NCBI GenBank assembly: GCA_021442595.1
Contig: JABUST010000112.1
Coordinates: 1-46,403 of the forward strand
Origin: Lachnospiraceae bacterium
GTDB lineage: Bacteria; Bacillota; Clostridia; Lachnospirales; Bianqueaceae
Direction: 5' to 3'
Length of the DNA: 46,403 nt
Shown here: positions 28,895 through 36,740 of the stretch, one piece after another
Numbering within the stretch: position 1 is the first letter of the stretch
Layout: the number at the start of each line of letters is the position of its first letter
Program-made: the position numbers and the translations under genes
Notes under the pieces: generated by a model
Database searches by the model: none
What the model was told of the DNA's origin: nothing
The model's input: only the letters and a program-made list of their open reading frames with translations

Positions 28895-30010
28895 ATGAAG
28901 ATCCTACTGAAAAACCTTACCAAAACATATCCCCCCCGCACCAGGAAGGAAAGTCCGGTCACTGCGGTGGATAACTTTGATTTTGAGATCCCCGACGGCA
29001 AGCTGGTGGCTCTGCTGGGTCCCTCCGGCTGCGGCAAGAGTACCGTCCTGAACATGATCTGCGGTCTATTGGAGCCCACCTCCGGCAGCATCTTTTTCGG
29101 CGATGATGACGTCACCGATCTTCCGCCGGAGCACAGAGGAGTGGGAATGGTATTCCAGAATTACGCCCTGTATCCTCATCTGACCGTGCAGCAGAATATC
29201 ACCTTCCCGCTGGAAAATATACCCAAGAGCCGGCGGCCGGGCAAAGAAGAAATGAAAGCAAAGGCCCTGGAAGTGGCCAAGCTGGTGCAGATCGATCAGC
29301 TCATGGAGAGAAAGCCAAAGGAAATGTCCGGCGGTCAGCAGCAGCGGGTGGCCATCGCCCGGGCCCTTGTCAAGCGCCCCGGTGTGCTGCTTCTGGATGA
29401 GCCTCTGTCCAACCTGGATGCCCGGCTGCGGCTCCAGACTCGGGAAGAGATCCGCCGCATTCAGCGGGAAACCGGCATCACCACCATTTTCGTGACCCAC
29501 GACCAGGAAGAGGCCATGAGCATTTCCGATATGATCGTGGTCATGAAGGAGGGGGTGCTGCAGCAGATCGGAAGGCCCCAGGAGGTATATGACTGTCCTG
29601 CCAACCTTTTCGTGGCTAAATTCCTGGGAACCCCTCCCATCAATGTGCTGGAGGGAAGTGTCCGGGAGGGCATGCTGTATCTGGGAGAAGATCCTGTCCT
29701 GAAGGTCAAGGGCGCGGCAGATCAGGATGTGATAGTGGGCATCCGGCCGGAGGGCTTCATTCCCGTTCCGGAAGGGGAAAGCACCGAAGGTGCTATGAAA
29801 TGTACACTGAAGGCTTTGGAGGTCATGGGCCGTGACGTGAGTGTGGTGTCCTCCCATCCCGCGGCTCAGACAGAGACCATTCGGTCCATCATCCGGGCAG
29901 AGGATAAGGTAGATGAAGGCCTCCGGACCGTGGCCTTCCGGCTGAGACCCGGAAAGGTTTTCCTGTTCCGTAAGGAAACCGAAGAGCGCCTGATGTTTGA
30001 AGCTGAGTAA
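28895..30010 (+). CDS. Carbohydrate-type ABC transporter ATP-binding protein (MalK/UgpC/MsmX family)
   Basis: Energises import through the two permeases that follow. Walker A GPSGCGKST is at residues 42-50, the Q-loop in MVFQNYALYPHLTV, signature MSGGQQQRVAIARAL near 147, Walker B LLLDEPLSNLDARL, and the switch His in VTHDQEEA. The last ~130 residues form the TOBE/MalK-like regulatory domain. GGGAGAAAG precedes the ATG. No promoter is obvious in the 88-bp gap, so it may depend on rpoD read-through or an unseen promoter. The substrate cannot be told from this subunit. Confidence 0.93.
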   Translation: MKILLKNLTKTYPPRTRKESPVTAVDNFDFEIPDGKLVALLGPSGCGKSTVLNMICGLLEPTSGSIFFGDDDVTDLPPEHRGVGMVFQNYALYPHLTVQQNITFPLENIPKSRRPGKEEMKAKALEVAKLVQIDQLMERKPKEMSGGQQQRVAIARALVKRPGVLLLDEPLSNLDARLRLQTREEIRRIQRETGITTIFVTHDQEEAMSISDMIVVMKEGVLQQIGRPQEVYDCPANLFVAKFLGTPPINVLEGSVREGMLYLGEDPVLKVKGAADQDVIVGIRPEGFIPVPEGESTEGAMKCTLKALEVMGRDVSVVSSHPAAQTETIRSIIRAEDKVDEGLRTVAFRLRPGKVFLFRKETEERLMFEAE

Positions 30011-30024
30011 AGAGGAGAAGATCA

Positions 30025-30924
30025 ATGAGAAAAAACGGTTGGAAAGGGTGGCTCTATTTGCTGCCGGCCGTGGCATTTCTGGGGGTCTTCATGGTCTATC
30101 CGCTGGTGGATGTGCTCATCTACTCCCTGGAGGAGGGATATAACAGCGCTTCCCAGACCTTCTTCGGGGTGGGCCTTTACAATTATTCCTATGTGCTTCA
30201 CGACACCTACTTCCTCCAGGCATTGAAGAATACCTTCATCCTGGTCATCATTACCGTGCCCCTATCTACGGGCATAGCGCTGCTGATCTCTCTGGCCCTG
30301 AGCTCCATCAAATGGCTGCAGAATCTGTTTCAGACAGTATTCTTCCTTCCCTATGTCACCAACACTCTGGCGGTAGGATTGGTATTCATGATCCTTTTCA
30401 AGAAGACAGCCTATTCCGACGGACTGGTGAATCTGATCATTATCTGGTTCGGAGGGGAGAGCGTGGACTTTATTGAAGGCCCCTACTGGGCCAGAATGTT
30501 CGTGCTGTGCTTCTATACCATATGGATCGTCATGCCCTTTAAGATCCTGATTCTTACCAGTGCCCTGGCCTCCGTGAACCGGACATACTACGACGCCGCC
30601 CGCATCGACGGCACCTCCCGGTTCAGGATATTTACCAGGATCACCCTGCCCATGATCTCCCCCATCATCTTTTATCTGGTGATCACGGGCTTTATCGGAG
30701 CCTTTAAGGCCTACAGTGATTCGGTGGCCCTCTTCGGAGTGAATCTGAACGCGGCGGGCATGAACACCATTGTGGGCTATATTTACGACATGCTCTACGG
30801 AAGCGGAGGAGGATATCCTTCTTTTGCAGGCGCAGCTGCCATCATCCTGTTTGCCATTGTGCTGACCATCACCTGCATCAATCTGCTGATCAGCGGAAAG
30901 ATGCAGGCCAATACTGCCGAGTGA
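30025..30924 (+). CDS. ABC transporter permease, MalF/UgpA type
   Basis: Integral membrane subunit (299 residues) of the binding-protein-dependent importer, with six predicted membrane helices. The ATPase-coupling EAA loop is clear as YYDAARIDGTSRFRIFTRIT followed by LPMISP near residue 210. It begins 14 bp after the ATPase gene and ends 3 bp before the second permease. The order ATPase-permease-permease-binding protein suggests one operon. Confidence 0.92.
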   Translation: MRKNGWKGWLYLLPAVAFLGVFMVYPLVDVLIYSLEEGYNSASQTFFGVGLYNYSYVLHDTYFLQALKNTFILVIITVPLSTGIALLISLALSSIKWLQNLFQTVFFLPYVTNTLAVGLVFMILFKKTAYSDGLVNLIIIWFGGESVDFIEGPYWARMFVLCFYTIWIVMPFKILILTSALASVNRTYYDAARIDGTSRFRIFTRITLPMISPIIFYLVITGFIGAFKAYSDSVALFGVNLNAAGMNTIVGYIYDMLYGSGGGYPSFAGAAAIILFAIVLTITCINLLISGKMQANTAE

Positions 30925-30927
30925 CCT

Positions 30928-31800
30928 ATGGAAAAACCTGATATTGAAAAACTGAAAAAGAGGACAAGGACAAGGAATGCCGTCACCAAGGCTCTGATCT
31001 ACACTCTTCTGGTAGTCTGGGCCCTCAGTGTTCTCTTCCCCTTCTATTGGATGGTCCTCACCTCGGTGAAGAGCTACGGAGCCTATAATGCCGAATATAT
31101 CCCCCGATTCTTTACCTTGAGTCCCACCTGGGAGAATTACCGGGAGGCCTTTTCGGCTGTGCCCCTGGGAAGATATTTCCTGAATACGGCCATCTTCACT
31201 GTTCTTACCACCGGATTGATGATGGTGGTCATCGTGCCCGCGGCCTATGCCTTTGCCAGATTGAGCTTCAAAGGAAGAGATCTGGTGTTCACCCTCTTTC
31301 TTTCTCTGATGATGATCCCCACGGAGCTGGTGGTCATCACCAATTTTGTAACCATTACGGACTGGGATCTTAGAAACTCCTTCACGGGTCTGGTGCTTCC
31401 CTCCGTCACCTCTGTCTTCTATATCTATCTATTGAAGGAGAACTTTGCTCAGGTGCCGGATGAGCTGTACTACGCTGCAAAGGTGGACGGCACCTCGGAT
31501 CTGAAGTATCTGCTGAAGGTCATGCTGCCTATCTGCCGGCCTACGGTCATCACCATCATCATATTGAAGGTCATCGAGTGCTGGAATTCCTATGTGTGGC
31601 CCCGGCTGATCACCGATGACCCCGATTTCTACCTGGTATCCAACGGCATCCAGGAAATCCGTGAGAACGGCTTTGGACGGGAGAACATCCCGGCCATGAT
31701 GGCGGCGGTGGTGGTCATCTCCGTGCCCCTGATCCTGCTGTTCCTGGTATTCCGCAAAAAGATCATGGAAGGTGTATCCAGAGGAGGAACCAAGGGATGA
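30928..31800 (+). CDS. ABC transporter permease, MalG/UgpE type
   Basis: Second membrane subunit (290 residues), with six predicted helices starting near residue 22. The EAA motif is YYAAKVDGTSDLKYLLKVML followed by PICRP near residue 190. Its stop overlaps the binding-protein start (ATGA), indicating translational coupling. It pairs with the preceding permease in a heterodimeric channel of the carbohydrate uptake type 1 family. Confidence 0.92.
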   Translation: MEKPDIEKLKKRTRTRNAVTKALIYTLLVVWALSVLFPFYWMVLTSVKSYGAYNAEYIPRFFTLSPTWENYREAFSAVPLGRYFLNTAIFTVLTTGLMMVVIVPAAYAFARLSFKGRDLVFTLFLSLMMIPTELVVITNFVTITDWDLRNSFTGLVLPSVTSVFYIYLLKENFAQVPDELYYAAKVDGTSDLKYLLKVMLPICRPTVITIIILKVIECWNSYVWPRLITDDPDFYLVSNGIQEIRENGFGRENIPAMMAAVVVISVPLILLFLVFRKKIMEGVSRGGTKG

Positions 31801-33410
31801 AAAAGAAAATGCTTTTTCTGCTCCGGAATCTGGCCCCGGCGCTGCTCATCCTGCTCTGTCTCACCGGCTGCCACGGTTCCCGGGAGCAGAGAGCCTTTCA
31901 GGTGCCGGAAACCCTGGAGGATGCCCCGGTGGAGATCACCTTCTGGGCCAAGAACGATACCAACAAAGCCCAGACGGACATCTATGCCCGGGCCATCGAA
32001 GAGTTTCAATCTTTGTATCCCGGCATCACCGTAAACCTGCGTCTTTACACGGACTACGGCAAGATCTATAACGACGTCATCACGAATATTGCCACCGGAA
32101 CCACACCCAACGTCTGCATCACCTATCCGGATCACATTGCCACCTATATGACCGGCGACAATGTGGTGGTCCCTCTGGATGATCTGATGGCGGATGAACG
32201 GTACGGCCTGGGAGGCAGCGAGCTGCTGTTTGAGGGCCCCGCCGAGGGTGAGCTCGTTCCGAAGTTTCTGGAGGAGTGCCGCATCCAGGGAGCCTATTAT
32301 GCGGTGCCCTATGTACGATCCACGGAGGTGTGCTACATCAACAAGGATTATGTGGAGGCCCTGGGATACGAAGTGCCGGATGTGCTGACCTGGGATTTCA
32401 TCTGGGAAGTTTCGGAGGCAGCCACAGAGAAGGATCCGGAGGGAAACTTCAAGGTCAACGGCCAGAAGGTCATGATTCCCTTTATCTATAAATCCACGGA
32501 CAACATGATGATCAGCATGCTCCGGCAGCTGGATGCGGGCTATTCCACCCCCACGGGCCAGGTGCTGCTGTTTAACGAAGACACCGGGACCATCATGAAG
32601 CAGGTGGGTGAACACGCGGGCAGCGGAGCTTTTTCTACCTTTAAGATCTCCAGCTATCCTGCCAACTTTCTGAACGCAGGACAGTGTATCTTCGCAGTGG
32701 ACTCCACCGCCGGATCCACCTGGATGGGGACCCATGCCCCTCTTTTGGATATCAGTGAGGATAAGCTGGTGGATTTTGAGACAGTGGTTCGCCTGATCCC
32801 CCAGTACGACACCTCCCATCCGCAGATGATCTCCCAGGGTCCCAGCATCTGTATCTTCAACAAGGAGAATGAGCAGGAAGTGCTGGCCTCCTGGCTTTTT
32901 ACCCAGTATCTGCTTTCGGACGGAATTCAAATCGCCTACGCCCAGACAGAAGGGTATGTACCGGTCACCACCCGTGCCCTGAATTCTTCTCAATATCAGG
33001 AATATCTGAGCCGTGAAGGAGAGGACAACGAGCTCTATTATGACGTAAAGCTGCAGGCTGCCAAACTGTTTCTGGAGAATGTGGACAACACTTTCACAAC
33101 CCCCGTATTTAACGGATCCACATCTCTGCGGGATGCGGCGGGACAGCTCATTGAAAATGCCGCTAAAGGAGCAAGGCGCAAGCAGGTGGTGGACGATGCC
33201 TTTGTACAGACTCAGTTTGAGGATGTGACCAGTCTCTACCGTTTGGACCAGATACTGTCCGGTCCGGAAGGACCGGCGGACCTTGGCCCCCTGCCCACTG
33301 CTTCGGTGGCGCTTTTAGTGTCCCTGGCTCTCATCTGGGGGATCATGGGCGCCTATATATTGGTGAAATATGTTAAAAAAAGAAGAAAAAGCGGGGAATA
33401 CATCTCATAG
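31797..33410 (+). CDS. ABC transporter substrate-binding lipoprotein with a C-terminal membrane anchor
   Basis: Extracellular solute-binding protein of family 1. The N-terminus has a basic start, a hydrophobic stretch and the lipobox LTGC, so Cys22 or close to it should be lipidated. The domain begins VEITFWAKNDTNKAQ and shows the family pattern (YPGITVNLRLYTDYGKI, GTTPNVCITYPD). At 537 residues it is about 100 longer than most relatives. Residues about 499-523 form a strong hydrophobic helix followed by KYVKKRRK, a stop-transfer pattern, so the protein would be anchored at both ends. The ligand is probably a sugar or glycerophosphodiester-like compound by operon type only. No sugar-catabolic genes or regulator lie nearby. 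Confidence 0.88.
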   Translation: MKKKMLFLLRNLAPALLILLCLTGCHGSREQRAFQVPETLEDAPVEITFWAKNDTNKAQTDIYARAIEEFQSLYPGITVNLRLYTDYGKIYNDVITNIATGTTPNVCITYPDHIATYMTGDNVVVPLDDLMADERYGLGGSELLFEGPAEGELVPKFLEECRIQGAYYAVPYVRSTEVCYINKDYVEALGYEVPDVLTWDFIWEVSEAATEKDPEGNFKVNGQKVMIPFIYKSTDNMMISMLRQLDAGYSTPTGQVLLFNEDTGTIMKQVGEHAGSGAFSTFKISSYPANFLNAGQCIFAVDSTAGSTWMGTHAPLLDISEDKLVDFETVVRLIPQYDTSHPQMISQGPSICIFNKENEQEVLASWLFTQYLLSDGIQIAYAQTEGYVPVTTRALNSSQYQEYLSREGEDNELYYDVKLQAAKLFLENVDNTFTTPVFNGSTSLRDAAGQLIENAAKGARRKQVVDDAFVQTQFEDVTSLYRLDQILSGPEGPADLGPLPTASVALLVSLALIWGIMGAYILVKYVKKRRKSGEYIS

Positions 33411-33428
33411 AATGGTGAACTTTTCAGA

Positions 33429-33456
33429 TTGAACTTTCATCATTTCGCGCTATAAT
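33429..33456 (+). promoter_or_regulatory. Sigma-A promoter of the lipoprotein gene
   Basis: TTGAAC (33429-33434), a 16-bp spacer and perfect TATAAT (33451-33456). Transcription would start near 33463, 38 nt before the ATG. Confidence 0.75.
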
Positions 33457-33500
33457 GAGAGCGTTGTTTGAATAACCCTATTTGGGGAAAGGAAATTATC

Positions 33501-34355
33501 ATGAAAAAGTTTTTTGTTATCCTGCTGGCCCTGACCATGGTGCTTACCCTGGCAGGCTGCTCCGCTAAAGAGAACGGAACCACCGAGACTCAGTCTTCCG
33601 AAGCAGAGACTTCCAAGGAAGAGACTTCCGAAGAGGTTGAGACTGTCGTTTCCGAAGTAGTAGAAGAATCCGCAGAAGAGTCTGTGGAAGAGACCGAGGA
33701 GACTGCTGAGGCCGCTCTTATGACCTACGCTGACTTCGTAGCGGCCGATGTTGACACTGCCGTTGTGGTAGAAGCTTATGTCCAGTCTGCAGCTTATAAT
33801 GCCGAGTACGGCAACGTTACCCTGTTCCTGGCCGATCAGGACGGCGCTTACTATGTATACCGCGCAGCCTGCGATGACGCTTTGGCTGAGCAGCTTACCG
33901 TTGGCGCCAAGATTTGCGTGGAAGGCTTCAAGGGCGAGTGGTCCGGCGAAGTGGAGATCGTAGATGCAGTCATCACCGTTCTGGATGGTGCTGACACCTA
34001 TGTGGCAGAAGCTGTGGATGTGACCGATATCCTTGGCGCAGAAGAGCTGGCTGAGAAGATGAACAGCTATGTGGCTGTGACCGGCGCTGTTGTAGTCGGA
34101 TACAATGAGGCAGAGGATCCCTTCAGCTACAGCTGGGACGGAAGCGGCGCAGCCGGTTCCAACAGCGATCTGTACTTCAACGTGGAAGTGGGAGGAGCCG
34201 TTTACTGCTTCACCGTAGAGTCCGATGAGAATCCCGAGGGCAGCGATGTTTACACCGCAGTCACCGAGCTTCAGGTAGGAGACACCATCGATCTGGAAGG
34301 TTTCCTGTACTGGTATGAGGGCGCTCAGCTTCACGTTTCCAAGGTTACCAAGTAA
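33501..34355 (+). CDS. Uncharacterised secreted lipoprotein with two OB-fold-like modules
   Basis: I do not recognise a named family. ATG 33501 (AAAGGAAA just upstream) gives 284 residues with a classical lipoprotein signal (MKKFFVILLALTMVLTLAGC). A ~55-residue Ser/Thr/Glu linker follows. Two beta-rich modules, about 75-165 and 170-284, look alike: both contain a (T)AVVV-type strand, an aromatic middle strand and a closing VGxxIxxEGF / VGDTIDLEGF motif, suggesting tandem OB folds. There are no catalytic motifs. It has its own promoter and is followed by another promoter, so it seems to be transcribed alone. A role in binding an extracellular ligand is only a guess. Confidence 0.8.
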   Translation: MKKFFVILLALTMVLTLAGCSAKENGTTETQSSEAETSKEETSEEVETVVSEVVEESAEESVEETEETAEAALMTYADFVAADVDTAVVVEAYVQSAAYNAEYGNVTLFLADQDGAYYVYRAACDDALAEQLTVGAKICVEGFKGEWSGEVEIVDAVITVLDGADTYVAEAVDVTDILGAEELAEKMNSYVAVTGAVVVGYNEAEDPFSYSWDGSGAAGSNSDLYFNVEVGGAVYCFTVESDENPEGSDVYTAVTELQVGDTIDLEGFLYWYEGAQLHVSKVTK

Positions 34356-34364
34356 TATCCGGGA

Positions 34365-34393
34365 TTGATATTTTCTTAACCATCCGGTATACT
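34365..34393 (+). promoter_or_regulatory. Sigma-A promoter of the TM1266/ABC importer operon
   Basis: TTGATA (34365-34370), a 17-bp spacer and TATACT (34388-34393). It would start transcription near 34400 and make a leader of about 220 nt. Confidence 0.75.
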
Positions 34394-34399
34394 GTACTT

Positions 34400-34621
34400 G
34401 CATGATCCTGAGGAGTCCTTGGGACTGTGCCGATTAAATTCATATGCGGTTCTGAATCCGAAGAATTTCTGAGGATAAGAAAAAGCGTAGCGGCTTCTTT
34501 GGAAGAAGAGCATTCTCTCTTTGGTGTGCCTTCTCCGGAGACAGTCATTCAGTCTGCTGGATCTATGGCGGCTGCGTCTTTTTCTGACGCAGCCGCTGTT
34601 TTATTAGTTCAGGAGGTACAC
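34400..34621 (+). promoter_or_regulatory. Long leader RNA with attenuator architecture, class unknown
   Basis: About 220 nt lie between the predicted start site and the TM1266-family gene. The leader contains a small hairpin (AGTCC-TTG-GGACT at 34415-34427), further short self-complementary stretches, and ends in an intrinsic terminator immediately before the ribosome binding site. The segment 34489-34495 (AGCGGCT) is complementary to the terminator 3' arm (AGCCGCT at 34591-34597), a possible alternative pairing. No TPP, cobalamin, SAM, THF, Moco or T-box consensus was recognised. Confidence 0.5.
34567..34606 (+). terminator. Intrinsic terminator (attenuator) before the TM1266-family gene
   Basis: A perfect 11-bp GC-rich stem (34568-34578 with 34586-34596), extended by a G-U pair, and a seven-base loop, followed by GTTTTATTA. 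It ends only about five bases before the AGGAGG ribosome binding site, so it must be passed for the operon to be expressed. Confidence 0.82.
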
Positions 34622-34873
34622 ATGGACACACGCGTAGCCATCGTCGGCATCATTTTGGATGACCGAAGCTCTGCTGCAGAGGTCAACCGTATTCTCAGTG
34701 AGTACGGAGATTATGTCATCGGACGGATGGGAATTCCCTACAAAGCCAGAGGTGAGAACATCATCAGCCTGGTGATGGATGCTCCCATGGATGTGGTGAA
34801 CACCCTTTCCGGTAAGCTGGGCAAGCTGCCTGGCATCAGCACAAAGACCATTTATGCCAAAGAAAACAATTGA
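34622..34873 (+). CDS. TM1266-family putative regulator (iron-only hydrogenase system type)
   Basis: An 83-residue ACT/ferredoxin-like small protein resembling the TM1266 family, which is often annotated as a putative regulator of iron-only hydrogenase systems. Recognisable stretches are VAIVGIILDDRSSAAEVN, YGDYVIGRMGIPY and LSGKLGKLPGISTKTIY. ATG 34622 lies behind AGGAGG at 34611-34616; an open frame to GTG 34427 crosses the terminator hairpin and is rejected. It is 11 bp before the binding-protein gene and is co-transcribed with the importer. No hydrogenase genes are in the window, so its regulatory target here is unknown. Confidence 0.82.
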   Translation: MDTRVAIVGIILDDRSSAAEVNRILSEYGDYVIGRMGIPYKARGENIISLVMDAPMDVVNTLSGKLGKLPGISTKTIYAKENN

Positions 34874-34884
34874 GGTAGAACAAC

Positions 34885-36006
34885 ATGAAAAAAGTATTTG
34901 CACTTGTATTGGCAGCTGTGATGCTGCTTTCCGTCACCGGCTGCACCAAGCAGACCGGAGAAGCTACTGAAGGAACCAAGGAGAGCGCCGTAACGGCAGA
35001 ATCTGCCGATCAGGGGGAGAGCTCCGCAGAAGAGTCTTCCCGGGAAGTTTCTATGGAAGTTACCGAAGAGAGCTCTGAAGAAGAGGAAGAAGTCATTGAG
35101 ATCATCGGGGAGCCTGTGGATTACGGCATGCCGCTGAATGTCATGGTGCTGAACGGAACCACCGGCTTCGGCATGGCTCAGCTGATCAACGAAGGCATTC
35201 CCAATTATAATTTCACCATCGAGACGGATGCCGCTAATATCTCCGCAGCCCTCATCAACGGCAGCGTGGACATTGCCGCTCTTCCCACCAACGCCGCTGC
35301 TGCTCTGTACAACAAGACCGAGGGACAGGTCAAACTGCTGGCTCTGAACACCCTGGGTGTGCTGTATCTGGTCACCACGGACGGAACCGAGATCACCTCC
35401 TTTGAAGACCTGAAGGGCTTGACAGTCTATGCTCCTGCCCAGAACCCCACCTTCGTGTTCCAGTATCTCTGTGAAGCTAACGGTCTGGTGGTAGGCGAGG
35501 ACGTCATCATTGATAATACCTATGCACAACCTGCAGATCTGCGCACTGCTGTGGCCAACAATGAAGTGGCTGTGGCTGTTCTGCCTGAGCCCATGGTCAC
35601 CATGACCAAGGCAGCCAACGAGAATATGAGCGTGGAGATGGATCTCACTGCTGAGTGGGAAAAGGTCAATGAGACCAGCCAGCTGGTACAGGGCTGTCTG
35701 GTGGTCAGAGCCGAGTTTGCCGAGACCTTCCCCGGCATGGTGACTGCATTCCTTGAGAACTATCAGGCTTCCATTGAATACATGAATTCCGGAGATGAGG
35801 GTGTGGCAGCAGCCATCGAGGCCAGCGGCGTCTTCGCCAATGGCGCTGTGGCAGCCAAGGCTATCCCCAACTGCAACATTGTTTACATTGCCGGCGCAGA
35901 CATGCAGGCCACGGTGGAAGGTTTCTTTGAGGCTCTGTATGGTGTTGCTCCCCAGTCCATCGGTGGCGCTCTGCCCGGAGAGGACTTCTATTACATCGGA
36001 GAATGA
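34885..36006 (+). CDS. ABC transporter substrate-binding lipoprotein, NMT1/SsuA-like
   Basis: Extracellular binding protein for the importer encoded next. The lipobox is VTGC (MKKVFALVLAAVMLLSVTGC), followed by a Ser/Glu-rich linker of about 50 residues. The domain has the NMT1/ThiY/SsuA-type pattern: MVLNGTTGFGMAQLI, GSVDIAALPTNAAAALYN, FEDLKGLTVYAPAQNPTFVF, and EVAVAVLPEPMVT. Known ligands of such proteins include sulfonates, nitrate and thiamine precursors; nothing here fixes the ligand. It contains 373 residues and its stop overlaps the permease start (ATGA). Confidence 0.9.
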   Translation: MKKVFALVLAAVMLLSVTGCTKQTGEATEGTKESAVTAESADQGESSAEESSREVSMEVTEESSEEEEEVIEIIGEPVDYGMPLNVMVLNGTTGFGMAQLINEGIPNYNFTIETDAANISAALINGSVDIAALPTNAAAALYNKTEGQVKLLALNTLGVLYLVTTDGTEITSFEDLKGLTVYAPAQNPTFVFQYLCEANGLVVGEDVIIDNTYAQPADLRTAVANNEVAVAVLPEPMVTMTKAANENMSVEMDLTAEWEKVNETSQLVQGCLVVRAEFAETFPGMVTAFLENYQASIEYMNSGDEGVAAAIEASGVFANGAVAAKAIPNCNIVYIAGADMQATVEGFFEALYGVAPQSIGGALPGEDFYYIGE

Positions 36007-36740
36007 AACAGACACTGAAAGCACTGGGAGCGGGCCTGTTCTGGGTCCTGGTATGGTATTTACTGGCAGCAGCGGTGAATAAACCGCTGCTGCTTCCCAT
36101 GCCCGGAGCGGTTCTGGCAAGGGTCCTGGAGCTGGCGGCGGAGGCATCCTTCTGGAGAATTCTGCTGGTATCGGTGTTTCGGGTGTCTCTGGGTATTCTG
36201 GGAGGCCTTTTGCTGGGAGTCATCCTGGGCTGTCTGTGTCATGTGTCGGATCTGGTGCGGACTTTGGCGGCGCCTCTTCTGACCATCATCAAGGCCGCTC
36301 CGGTGGCTTCCTTTATCATTCTGCTGCTGATCTGGATCGGCAGAGATATTGTCCCGGGAGTCATCGGTGCTCTCATCGTGATCCCCGTGGTATACAGCGG
36401 AGTCAGATCCGGTCTGGAAAGTGTGGACGGGGACATCCTGGAAATGGCCGCGGCCTATGAACTCAGCTTTTCCACCCGGGTCCGGAATATTGTGATTCCC
36501 TCAGTAAAGCCCTATTTTCTCAGCAGCATCCGGGCTTCTGTGGGTATCGGCTGGAAGGCAGGCATCGCCGCTGAGGTTTTGACGGTACCGGTCCTGTCCA
36601 TCGGTAAAATGATCTACGAATCCAAACTGTATCTGGAGACCACGGATCTCTTCGCCTGGACTCTGTGCACCGTGCTGCTGAGCCTGATCATCGAAGGGCT
36701 TATGACCCCGGGGAAAAAGAAGGAGGCCGGACATGAGTGA
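36003..36740 (+). CDS. ABC transporter permease, SsuC/TauC/ThiX type
   Basis: Membrane subunit (245 residues) with about six helices. The coupling loop reads EMAAAYELSFSTRVRNIVIP near residue 145, and GIGWKAGIAAEVL near 180 is the usual SsuC-type motif. It overlaps the binding-protein gene by four bases and the ATPase gene by eight, so the three proteins are likely made in fixed ratio. Confidence 0.92.
   Translation: MKQTLKALGAGLFWVLVWYLLAAAVNKPLLLPMPGAVLARVLELAAEASFWRILLVSVFRVSLGILGGLLLGVILGCLCHVSDLVRTLAAPLLTIIKAAPVASFIILLLIWIGRDIVPGVIGALIVIPVVYSGVRSGLESVDGDILEMAAAYELSFSTRVRNIVIPSVKPYFLSSIRASVGIGWKAGIAAEVLTVPVLSIGKMIYESKLYLETTDLFAWTLCTVLLSLIIEGLMTPGKKKEAGHE

Noticed and set aside
34427-34621. 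N-terminal extension of the TM1266-family protein to 148 residues from GTG 34427
   Set aside because: The extension is read through the terminator hairpin and has no ribosome binding site, while ATG 34622 has AGGAGG and gives the normal family size.
34400-34621. TPP riboswitch or T-box before the TM1266/ABC importer operon
   Set aside because: The conserved CTGAGAT...ACCC and GCGTAGGGA parts of TPP elements, and the GGGTGGNACCGCG of T-boxes, are absent.
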